From an uncultured Porphyromonadaceae bacterium (GTDB lineage Bacteria; Bacteroidota; Bacteroidia; Bacteroidales; Muribaculaceae): 7,624 bases of DNA. Positions within the stretch are counted from its first letter, which is position 1. Each line of letters starts with the position of its first letter. This document shows positions 1-5,948 of this stretch, one piece after another. A program made the position numbers and the translations under genes. The stretch spans positions 1 through 7,624 of the forward strand of contig URQP01000105.1 of the NCBI GenBank assembly GCA_900550025.1, in the 5' to 3' direction. Under the pieces are notes generated by a model that had not been told where the DNA came from, searched no databases, and saw nothing but the letters and a program-made list of their open reading frames with translations.

Positions 1-338
1 GCGGAGCTTTCGGTAGCTACATGATTCTTTCGGCGCTTCCCGGTTCGCAGGGTCTCTACGGTTTCGTCTGCTTCTTCCTGGTGCAGAAGGGTCTGACGGA
101 CCCGACGATGGTGCAGGGCGCGGCTATCTTCGGCGCCGGTCTGCTGGTCGGTCTGGTGAACATCGCCGCTTCGATCTATCAGGCAAAGGTCTGCGCCAAC
201 GGTATCGCCGCTATCGGCAACGGTCACGACGTGATGGGTAAGACGCTGATCCTCGCGGCTTTCCCCGAGCTGTACGCCATCCTGACGGTGGCCGCCACCT
301 ACCTGATCGCAACGCTCGACGGCGTGAATCTCTTCTGA
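1..338 (+). CDS. ntpK: V-type ATP synthase subunit K (membrane proteolipid ring), 5'-truncated by the window edge
   Basis: This is the C-terminal part of a V-type ATP synthase proteolipid, the subunit that forms the ion-translocating membrane ring. The reading frame is open from base 3 and enters with residues GAFGSY, so the true start lies before the window and the ATG at 21 is internal. Counting from that Met, the segment ALPGSQGLYGF (6-16) is the conserved end of one hairpin helix. A Gly/Ala-rich helix follows at about 31-52, then a polar loop (ANGIAAIGNG). The last helix contains FPELYAIL, whose Glu at 83 fits the essential ion-binding carboxylate of NtpK-type subunits. Two hairpin repeats would give about 150 residues in total. 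Isoleucine codons are ATC except one ATT, as in the GC-rich end of rnr. The terminator just downstream suggests it is the last gene of its operon. Family assignment is confident; Na+ or H+ specificity cannot be read from this fragment. Confidence 0.9.
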   Translation, partial: GAFGSYMILSALPGSQGLYGFVCFFLVQKGLTDPTMVQGAAIFGAGLLVGLVNIAASIYQAKVCANGIAAIGNGHDVMGKTLILAAFPELYAILTVAATYLIATLDGVNLF

Positions 339-356
339 CGGGGCGGAACGCCCGTC
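337..356 (+). other. Short GC-rich hairpin directly after the ntpK stop
   Basis: GACGGGGCG (337-345) pairs with CGCCCGTC (349-356) around a GAA loop, leaving one bulged G. It overlaps the last base pairs of the stop codon and lies six bases before the intrinsic terminator. It may stabilise the 3' end of the mRNA or assist termination; that role is inference. Confidence 0.4.
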
Positions 357-361
357 ATCGG

Positions 362-391
362 AAAGGGAGACCCTGCGGGGCCTCCCTTTTT
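362..391 (+). terminator. Rho-independent terminator of the ATP synthase operon
   Basis: AAAGGGAG (362-369) pairs with CTCCCTTT (382-389), with an inner CCC/GGG stem around a TGC triloop. The 3' arm runs into TTTTT (387-391). It lies 24 bases after the stop of the proteolipid gene, in the right orientation to end that operon. Read on the other strand it lacks a T-tract, so it is probably one-directional. Confidence 0.85.
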
Positions 392-426
392 CGTTGCCGT
401 CCTGCGGTCGGGGCGCTCTCCGAATA

Positions 427-470
427 CGAAGGAACGGTTGTCGTGGGACACCACGACAACCGTTCCTTCG
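427..470. repeat. Perfect 20-bp inverted repeat with 4-nt loop between convergent genes
   Basis: The left arm 427-446 (begins CGAAGGAACGG) and right arm 451-470 (ends CCGTTCCTTCG) are exact reverse complements, with the loop GACA at 447-450. The element lies between the ntpK terminator and the 3' end of rnr, 43 bases past the rnr stop. Neither side carries a T-tract, so it is not a canonical intrinsic terminator. It could still block read-through from the convergent genes, protect the rnr 3' end, or be a palindromic dispersed element. Confidence 0.75.
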
Positions 471-512
471 GGGGATATGGGTATTACGGCCGAACCGGCG
501 CTCGTTCCGTGA

Positions 513-2744
513 CTACCGTCCTTTGCGGCGCGACGAGGTGCGCACCTTCGGGCCTTTGCCGCGGGGCTCTTCCGTACGGCGCGCCGCGGCCCCGGGCAGC
601 AGCAATTCGAAGTCTAACTGGCGTTTCTGCAGGTCGGCGCGCTTCACGCGGATGCGTACCGGGCTGCCCAGCGTCATGCGGATGCCCGTCGAGCGGCCGA
701 TGATTTCGTAAAGCTGCTCGTCGAAGGTGAAGAAGTCGCCCTCGATGTCGCGCAGGAACGACATGCCCTCGATGTGGGTTTCGTCCAGCTCGACGTAGAC
801 GCCCCATTCGGTAAGCCCCGAGATGTGTCCCTCGAACTCCTCGCCGATGTGCTCTTTCATAAATTCGACCATCTTGTATTTGATCGACGCGCGTTCCGCC
901 TCGGCGGCCACGACCTCGCGGTCCGAAGCGCGTGCGCAGAGGTCTTCCAGTTCCGTTTTGTCGGCCGGCTTGCCGCCCGCGAGGTAACGCGCCAGCAGGC
1001 GGTGGACCATCATGTCGGGGTAGCGGCGGATCGGCGACGTGAAGTGCGTGTAGTAGGGGAACGCCAGACCGTAGTGTCCGATGTTGTCGGTCGTGTAATA
1101 GGCTTTGGCCATCGAGCGCACGGCCATCGTCGCCACGGCGTTTTCCTCCGTGGTTCCCTTTATCTGTTTGAAGAGCTTGTTCAGTTCCTTGGCCACGGCG
1201 CGGCCCTTCGTAGCCTTGAAGATGTGCCCGAAGCGGAGGATGAACTGCCGGAAGCGGTCGAGTTTCTCCTCGCTCGGGGTGTCGTGCACGCGGTAGACCA
1301 TCGTGCGCTCCGCCGAGCGGCCGCTCTCGGTCCTGCGTTTGCCGCAGAACTCCGCCACGCGGCGGTTGGCCAGCAGCATGAACTCCTCGATCATCTGGTT
1401 CGACTCCTTCTGCTCCTTGAAGTAAACGCCTAACGGTTTGCCGTTCTCGTCGAGGCGGAATTTCACCTCTTCGCGGTCGAACGAGATCGCGCCGTTCCTG
1501 AAGCGCTCCTTGCGCAGCGCCTGCGCCAGCCGGTTGAGCGTCAGCACCTCCTCGGCGTAGTCGCCGCGTCCCGTTTCGATGATCTCCTGCGCCTCGGCGT
1601 AGGTGAAACGGCGGTCGGAGTGGATCACCGTGCGTCCGAACCACTCTTCGAGGATGTCGAGGTTTTCGTTGAGCGTGAACACCGCCGAGAAGCAGAGGCT
1701 CGTCTCGTGGGGGCGCAGCGAACACAGCTCGTTCGAAAGCCGTTCAGGAAGCATCGGCACGGTGCGGTCCACCAGATAGACCGACGTGCCGCGCTCCACG
1801 GCCTCGTCGTCGATTACCGAGTGGGGCCGCACGTAATGGGTCACGTCGGCGATATGCACGCCCACCTCCCAGTTGCCGTTGTCGAGACGTCGGATTGACA
1901 GCGCGTCGTCGAAGTCTTTCGCGTCGCGGGGGTCGATGGTGAATGTCGTCACCTTGCGGAAATCCTCGCGCTTGGCAATCTCTTCCGGTGTGATGCCGGC
2001 GTTTATGCGGTTGGCCGCGTCCTCCACCTTTTTCGGGTATTTATATGGCAGGTTGTATTCGGCAAGTATGGCGTTCATCTCGGAATTATTCTCCCCGGTG
2101 CGCCCGAAAATGTCCACGACCTCGCCTATCGGGTTCTTGTCGTCGTCGTTCCACTGCACGATTTTCACTATGGCCTTGTCGCCGGTCTGCCCGCCTTTCA
2201 GCTTGTCCTTCGGGATGAATATGTCGCAGGCGAGGAATTTGCTGTCCGTACAAAGGAACGCGAAGTTCTTGTTCACTTTCAGCGTGCCTATGAATTTCTG
2301 GTCTTTCTTCTCTACTATCTCTACCACTTTGGCCTCGGGCTCCGAGCCGCGTCTCTGCGCGCACAGCAGCACCTTCACGCGGTCGCCGTTGAGGGCGTGC
2401 ATCGAATTGCGTTCGGCAACGAAGATTGGCACATCGGAATTCTCGATAATCACGCTGTTCTTGCCGTTGCTGCGGCGCACGAAAGTGCCTTCGGTCGACG
2501 ATGTGATTTCCGCCGACTGGTACTTCCCCGGAACCAATTCCAGAAGGAATCCGCTCTCCGTCAGCTCGTCGAGGATGTCGGCCACCATATACTGGTTCGA
2601 CCGGCCGTTTATGCCGAGGGCCACGGCTACCTGCTTATAGTTGTATGAGCCTTTCGTGTGTTCGTTGAAATAGGCGGTTATCTGTTCCTTGAAATTGTTT
2701 TTCTTTGCTGTCTGTGACTTGTTTGATGTTGCCATAATCTTCAT
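513..2744 (-). CDS. rnr: Ribonuclease R (3'-5' exoribonuclease, RNase II/RNB family)
   Basis: RNase R degrades structured RNA processively from the 3' end in the cytoplasm and acts in RNA turnover and quality control. The 743-residue protein shows the full family layout. An N-terminal winged-helix region spans about 15-75. Two cold-shock-type domains follow, from about 85 (GTFVRR) and about 150 (FIGTLKV). The RNB catalytic domain begins near 258. Its motif TIDPRDAKDFDDA gives Asp271, Asp277, Asp279 and Asp280, spaced like the metal-binding aspartates of E. coli RNase II. FTSPIRRYPDMMVHR (568-582) is another family signature. An S1 domain covers about 634-715 and a basic tail follows (ARRTEEPRGKG...SSRRKGR). 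The length is slightly shorter than the 813 residues of the E. coli enzyme. The start could be Met1 or Met4 (ATG GCA); Met1 is kept because a promoter lies at a suitable distance. Isoleucine codon use changes sharply near residue 250 (see findings). Confidence 0.97.
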   Translation of the reverse strand: MKIMATSNKSQTAKKNNFKEQITAYFNEHTKGSYNYKQVAVALGINGRSNQYMVADILDELTESGFLLELVPGKYQSAEITSSTEGTFVRRSNGKNSVIIENSDVPIFVAERNSMHALNGDRVKVLLCAQRRGSEPEAKVVEIVEKKDQKFIGTLKVNKNFAFLCTDSKFLACDIFIPKDKLKGGQTGDKAIVKIVQWNDDDKNPIGEVVDIFGRTGENNSEMNAILAEYNLPYKYPKKVEDAANRINAGITPEEIAKREDFRKVTTFTIDPRDAKDFDDALSIRRLDNGNWEVGVHIADVTHYVRPHSVIDDEAVERGTSVYLVDRTVPMLPERLSNELCSLRPHETSLCFSAVFTLNENLDILEEWFGRTVIHSDRRFTYAEAQEIIETGRGDYAEEVLTLNRLAQALRKERFRNGAISFDREEVKFRLDENGKPLGVYFKEQKESNQMIEEFMLLANRRVAEFCGKRRTESGRSAERTMVYRVHDTPSEEKLDRFRQFILRFGHIFKATKGRAVAKELNKLFKQIKGTTEENAVATMAVRSMAKAYYTTDNIGHYGLAFPYYTHFTSPIRRYPDMMVHRLLARYLAGGKPADKTELEDLCARASDREVVAAEAERASIKYKMVEFMKEHIGEEFEGHISGLTEWGVYVELDETHIEGMSFLRDIEGDFFTFDEQLYEIIGRSTGIRMTLGSPVRIRVKRADLQKRQLDFELLLPGAAARRTEEPRGKGPKVRTSSRRKGR

Positions 2745-2783
2745 TTTTTATCCGGTGGAATCCGCTCTTTGCCGATGCCATTA

Positions 2784-2812
2784 CAAATATACGTACATAT
2801 TTTCTAATCAAA
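2784..2812 (-). promoter_or_regulatory. Bacteroidetes-type promoter for rnr
   Basis: On the minus strand TATATTTG (2791 to 2784) matches the TAnnTTTG -7 consensus exactly, and TTTG (2812 to 2809) lies 17 bases upstream of it. This spacing is slightly shorter than the usual 19-21. Transcription would start near 2776-2778, giving a leader of about 30 bases before the ATG at 2744. Confidence 0.65.
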
Positions 2813-2899
2813 GCCACTATCCTGTATTTATTTTCATCCCCTCGGCCGTTTTTGTCGTGTCATAGGGGAAATAATGTGTTTCAACAACCACCCACACTC

Positions 2900-2989
2900 C
2901 GGCCGCATAGCGGTCGCACCCCATAACCCCATAACCCCATAACCTCTAACCATTAACCTATAACCCCTAACCTTGCAGCGCAACTGCAA
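2900..2989. repeat. Composite palindromic repeat, copy 1
   Basis: The element starts with a 28-nt segment (2900-2927, containing CCGCATAGCGG, a 4-bp stem with ATA loop) that recurs exactly at 5625-5652. A CC-rich linker array follows. It ends with a second hairpin, TTGCAG (2973-2978) pairing with CTGCAA (2984-2989). The order palindrome, linker, palindrome is the same in copy 2. A partial third copy in the opposite orientation ends the window (7600-7624). The element lies between the divergent rnr and glycosidase promoters. It resembles REP-like intergenic elements; no associated transposase is in the window. Confidence 0.7.
2919..2970. repeat. Short tandem array of CCCCATAA / CCNNTAA units
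   Basis: Three exact 8-mers CCCCATAA (2919-2942) are followed by four 7-mers: CCTCTAA, CCATTAA, CCTATAA and CCCCTAA (2943-2970). The result is a telomere-like C-rich strand of seven units inside composite repeat copy 1. The corresponding linker in copy 2 is much shorter, so the unit number has varied between copies. Confidence 0.8.
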
Positions 2990-3039
2990 ATACCCTCCAT
3001 CCTGCATCTCGGCACAACAACAATTTCAAACAAGTTTGA

Positions 3040-3069
3040 TTGTTTTGCGCTCGATTTGCATTATCTTTA
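3040..3069 (+). promoter_or_regulatory. Candidate promoter for the GH144-type gene
   Basis: TATCTTTA (3062-3069) fits TAnnTTTG except for the last base, and TTG (3040-3042) lies 19 bases upstream of it. The predicted start near 3076 leaves a leader of about 30 bases. TAGATTTT at 3073-3080 is an alternative -7 box, but no TTTG stands at a good distance from it. Confidence 0.4.
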
Positions 3070-3105
3070 CCGTAGATTTTTGCAACCGGATAAAACCATT
3101 TTTAT

Positions 3106-5313
3106 ATGAAATCTCTGACGACCATCTGCGCGGCTCTGTTATTGCCGTCGCTCGCTGTAGCGGCCGAGAAGCCCTACGACTATGTGTTCTTCGACAACAG
3201 CCGGATGCCCGGCAATTATTTCTATTCGCGGACGGAATACCGGTCGCCTTCGTATCTGAAAAATTCCTCGTCGCGGCTGCCGGTCAGCGCGGAATGCTTT
3301 TCTCCCGGCAACTCGCTGGAACTGACCTACACATCGGCCGAGGGCGGCTCGTGGACTGCGGAAATACAATATGCGCCTGTCCGCGGAAACGATTTCTTCC
3401 GCAAGGCGGAGGTGCTGTCGATGAACGTGCTTGTCGACGGTCGCGCCACCGCCGCGTTGCCTGAAGTGGCGTTGCGCTATGCAGCGTTGCCCCCGGAGGG
3501 TTACGATTTTACGGTGGAGCGCGAGCCGCTGAAGGCCGACACCGTGTTTTCCTCCTATGTGAGGCTTTCCGACTACATCCGCTCCGCCGGTGGTTGGCAG
3601 CACGTTGAAATCCCTTTCTCGGCGTTGGGGCTTGAAAGCTTCGGCGACAGCCGCATAAAAAGCATCGTGTCGGTGGCACTGCGTCAGTCGGAGGCCGACG
3701 GAAAGCAGCACACCGTCTGCATCGACGATGTGGAACTGCTTCCCGCCGAATTGCCCTCATGCGGATTGGCGGCCCCTTTCATCAGGGAAGCCAAAGGCTA
3801 CGAGCGGCATATAGACATTTGCTGGGATGCCCCGGAGAAAGACGGCCTGAAATATTATAAGATATACCGCTCGACCGACGGCCGCGACTTCGAGCCCATA
3901 GGCATAAGCCGCTCGTGGATGCGCCGCTATACCGACTTTATCGGGACGGTAGGGCAGCGGGCGTGGTACCGTGTCTCGGAAGTGGGCTACGACCTGAAAG
4001 AATCGCCGCTTTCGGAGGCGGTGGAGGCGGCGACGCGCCCGATGACCGACGGCGAGCTGCTCGATATGGTGCAGGAAGCGCAGTTCCGCTACTATTGGGA
4101 CGGTGCGGAGCCTGCCAGCGGACTTGCACGCGAGAACATACCGGGGCGCGGCGACATGATTGCCGCCGGTGCTTCGGGATTCGGGATAATGGCCACTATC
4201 GTGGGCATCGACCGTGGATTCGTCACCCGCGCGGAGGGCGTGGAGCGTTTCCTGAAAATCACGTCGTTCCTTGAGCGCGCCGACCGCTTCCATGGGGCAT
4301 ACGCCCATTTCATGGACGGCCCGACTGGAAAGGTCGAGACGTTTTTCGGCGGTAAGGACAACGGTGCCGACTTGGTGGAGACTTCCTTCCTGTTCCAAGG
4401 GCTGCTCGCCGCACGCCAGTATTTCGACGGCGACAATCAGGAAGAGGCTCTGATACGCTCGCGCATCGACCGCCTCTGGAAAGAAGTCGAATGGAGCTGG
4501 TTCAAGCAGCGCGACGACAGTCCGTACCTCTATTGGCACTGGTCGCCCGACCAGCATTGGGTAATCAACCATCCGCTCATAGGATGGAACGAGACGATGA
4601 TAACCTATATGCTGGCCATAATGTCGCCCACTCACGGTGTCGCCCCCGGAATGTACTACTCAGGATGGGCGAGCCAAGAAAAGATGGCGCACGACTACCG
4701 TGCAGGATGGGGGATGACCGAGGACGGCTCGGCATACAAGAACGGCAACACTTACTACGGCATAAAATTGGATGTAGGCGTGTCCAACGGCGGGCCGCTG
4801 TTCTTCACCCATTATTCGTTCCTCGGGCTCGACCCGCATAAGGTTACAGACCGTTATACCAACTATTTCGTCAACAACCGCAACATCGCGCTCATCAACC
4901 ACCGCTATTGTATGCAGAACCAAGGAGGATATGCGGGCTACGGATATGACTGCTGGGGACTGACCGCAAGCGACGACGCTTGGACATACCATGCCCGCGA
5001 GCCGCAGCCCTACCACGACAACGGCACGATGGCCCCGACAGGCGCGCTTGCCTCCTTCCCTTACACGCCCTCCGAATCGATGGCGGCGTTGAAGAACTAC
5101 TACCGCAACTACGGCAGTTTCCTTTGGGGAGAATACGGTTTCCGCGACGCTTTCAACCTCTCTACCAACTGGGTGTCGCCGCTCTATATGGGATTGAACC
5201 AAGGACCGGTCGTTGTGATGATAGAGAACTACCGCACAGGCCTGATATGGGACTTGTTTATGAGCCATCCCGACGTGAAGCGGGGTTTGGAAGCCCTCGA
5301 CGCCATCCGCTGA
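3106..5313 (+). CDS. Secreted glycoside hydrolase with PF10091 'glycoamylase-like' domain (GH144, beta-1,2-glucanase type)
   Basis: The 735-residue product starts with a type I signal peptide (MKSLTTICAALLLPSLAVAA, cleavage after about residue 20). Residues about 24-212 look like a beta-sandwich carbohydrate-binding-like module, ending VCIDDVELLP. Residues about 220-310 resemble a fibronectin type III module (KYYKIYRSTDG, RAWYRVSEV). From about 313 (MTDGELLDMVQEAQFRYYWDG) to the C-terminus is the PF10091 domain, rich in aromatic residues as in an (alpha/alpha)6 barrel. Characterised PF10091 enzymes in GH144 cleave beta-1,2-glucan (sophoro-oligosaccharides). DNGADLVE gives Asp418, Asp422 and Glu425, whose spacing fits the acidic residues described for the Chitinophaga enzyme as I recall them; Glu496 (GWNETM) is another candidate. 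The protein is probably periplasmic. No SusC/SusD genes or other carbohydrate genes adjoin it, so the substrate is inferred from family only. Isoleucine is encoded by ATA in about half of cases. Confidence 0.85.
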   Translation: MKSLTTICAALLLPSLAVAAEKPYDYVFFDNSRMPGNYFYSRTEYRSPSYLKNSSSRLPVSAECFSPGNSLELTYTSAEGGSWTAEIQYAPVRGNDFFRKAEVLSMNVLVDGRATAALPEVALRYAALPPEGYDFTVEREPLKADTVFSSYVRLSDYIRSAGGWQHVEIPFSALGLESFGDSRIKSIVSVALRQSEADGKQHTVCIDDVELLPAELPSCGLAAPFIREAKGYERHIDICWDAPEKDGLKYYKIYRSTDGRDFEPIGISRSWMRRYTDFIGTVGQRAWYRVSEVGYDLKESPLSEAVEAATRPMTDGELLDMVQEAQFRYYWDGAEPASGLARENIPGRGDMIAAGASGFGIMATIVGIDRGFVTRAEGVERFLKITSFLERADRFHGAYAHFMDGPTGKVETFFGGKDNGADLVETSFLFQGLLAARQYFDGDNQEEALIRSRIDRLWKEVEWSWFKQRDDSPYLYWHWSPDQHWVINHPLIGWNETMITYMLAIMSPTHGVAPGMYYSGWASQEKMAHDYRAGWGMTEDGSAYKNGNTYYGIKLDVGVSNGGPLFFTHYSFLGLDPHKVTDRYTNYFVNNRNIALINHRYCMQNQGGYAGYGYDCWGLTASDDAWTYHAREPQPYHDNGTMAPTGALASFPYTPSESMAALKNYYRNYGSFLWGEYGFRDAFNLSTNWVSPLYMGLNQGPVVVMIENYRTGLIWDLFMSHPDVKRGLEALDAIR

Positions 5314-5403
5314 CCGAGTATGCGCTTCGCGATGACGGCTTGCCGCCTCCGGTTATGGATAAGAGCCAAAATAAAACATGTTGTAATACAGCATTGTAAA
5401 GAC

Positions 5404-5457
5404 TGCGGATAGGTAACACGGCCAAGGCCGTGGGCAATGCGGACAAGTAATACCGGC
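5404..5457. repeat. Imperfect direct repeat of about 19 bp with a hairpin between units
   Basis: TGCGGATAGGTAACACGGC (5404-5422) and TGCGGACAAGTAATACCGGC (5438-5457) are imperfect direct repeats with 34-base periodicity. The first unit overlaps a perfect hairpin, CACGGCC-AA-GGCCGTG (5417-5432). It lies in the gene-free stretch downstream of the glycosidase. No T-tract follows, so it is not a canonical terminator. Confidence 0.5.
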
Positions 5458-5525
5458 TTCGTAGATGCCGCGCATCGCGTCTAAGACAGGATGCGCGGCA
5501 TCTGCCTGAGAACTTGTCCCGGTAT
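5441..5525. repeat. Long palindromic intergenic element with a 13-bp perfect core stem
   Basis: GATGCCGCGCATC (5464-5476) and GATGCGCGGCATC (5490-5502) form a perfect 13-bp stem around a 13-base loop, with partial extension outward. Outside it, GGACAAGT (5441-5448) complements ACTTGTCC (5512-5519), and ATACCGG (5450-5456) complements CCGGTAT (5519-5525). These outer pairs are not in nested order, so they would exclude each other or form a pseudoknot. The element may be a structured RNA tail or a dispersed repeat. Confidence 0.6.
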
Positions 5526-5530
5526 CCTAC

Positions 5531-5604
5531 GGCTTCAGCCGCAACAAAGCCGCATAGCGGCGGCACTTCAGAGAACCCCAAGTAAGCGGAGCGCAGCTTG
5601 GGGT
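5531..5604. repeat. Cluster of three short palindromes (REP-like)
   Basis: Three stems follow each other: GGCT-TC-AGCC (5531-5540), GCCGC-ATA-GCGGC (5549-5561), and ACCCCAAG (5575-5582) with CTTGGGGT (5597-5604). The 15-mer GCTTCAGCCGCAACA at 5532-5546 recurs exactly at 5688-5702. The CCGCATAGCGG core is shared with both full composite repeats. No coding signal is visible here. Confidence 0.6.
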
Positions 5605-5624
5605 CACACCACCCTACCATCCGA

Positions 5625-5702
5625 CGGCCGCATAGCGGTCGCACCCCATAACTGCCAACCCATAACCTGCAGCAAAGCTGCACAGCAGCTTCAGCCGCAA
5701 CA
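5625..5702. repeat. Composite palindromic repeat, copy 2
   Basis: The first 28 bases (5625-5652) are identical to 2900-2927. After a short linker containing CCCATAAC comes TGCAGC-AAA-GCTGCA (5668-5682). This stem overlaps an alternative one, AAGCTGC-ACA-GCAGCTT (5675-5691). The upstream flank (ACCACCCTACCATCC) also resembles the flank of copy 1 (ACCACCCACACTCC), so the homologous unit is somewhat longer than the exact match. Confidence 0.7.
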
Positions 5703-5742
5703 GATTCTCTTTTGTGGATATGTGATGCAATATGCCGCCGGT

Positions 5743-5760
5743 TCAGCCCCTTGGGGCTGA
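5743..5760. repeat. Perfect 8-bp hairpin TCAGCCCC-TT-GGGGCTGA
   Basis: TCAGCCCC (5743-5750) and GGGGCTGA (5753-5760) pair perfectly around TT. It is the last strong palindrome of the cluster after the glycosidase gene. No T-tract follows on either strand. Confidence 0.6.
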
Positions 5761-5880
5761 CATCGTCAGCAAATAGTAGCATCTTACATCCACAAACCGA
5801 ATGTCCGTATTTTTATCGGACAGCAATGTTTCAAATTATAAGTATGTGTTCCCAAAAATTGAGTTTTGACACACCCCCCA
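5761..5880. other. AT-rich gene-free stretch with a possible insertion-sequence end remnant
   Basis: No ORF with coding character is seen. There is a 6-bp stem, TGTCCG (5802-5807) with CGGACA (5817-5822). The segment TTTTGACACACCCCCC (5864-5879), read on the other strand as a G-run followed by TGTGTCAAAA, recalls terminal inverted repeats of some Bacteroidetes insertion sequences. No second end and no transposase are present. Confidence 0.25.
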
Positions 5881-5943
5881 TTGAAAGTTGAGGGTTTAAG
5901 GTATCGTGGCCATTTCCCTCAACCTTGAACCCTCAACTCTCAA
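5881..5943 (-). repeat. Imperfect 21-bp inverted repeat downstream of the barrel operon, possible transcription end
   Basis: 5881-5901 and 5923-5943 are reverse complements except at two positions; one forms a G-U pair in RNA from the plus strand. The right arm lies in a run of four 7-mers (CCTCAAC, CTTGAAC, CCTCAAC, TCTCAAC; 5917-5944). It starts six bases past the stop of the last operon gene, so it could end or stabilise that transcript. It lacks a T-tract on the minus strand. Confidence 0.5.
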
Positions 5944-5948
5944 CATCT

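Noticed and set aside
774..1433. 219-codon plus-strand open frame
   Set aside because: It is antisense to the RNB domain of RNase R and has no domain character or promoter; a by-product of high GC.
484..1725. 413-codon open frame on the minus strand overlapping rnr
   Set aside because: It lies in another frame of the same strand inside RNase R, and its product is dominated by Arg, Gly and Pro as expected for a GC-rich shadow frame.
1873..2640. 255-codon plus-strand open frame
   Set aside because: It is antisense to the N-terminal part of rnr, with a Ser/Arg/Phe-rich composition typical of a shadow.
2900..2989. CRISPR array
   Set aside because: Units are only 7-8 bases and contiguous, without spacers; no cas genes are present.
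3757..4635. 292-codon minus-strand open frame
   Set aside because: It is antisense to the glycosidase gene, whose product has clear family motifs throughout.
5491..5760. 89-codon plus-strand open frame in the repeat region
   Set aside because: It is made almost wholly of palindromic repeat sequence; no leader or promoter.
5258..5782. 174-codon minus-strand open frame in the repeat region
   Set aside because: It runs through several hairpins and into the 3' end of the glycosidase gene; the Arg/Cys-rich product has no recognisable fold.
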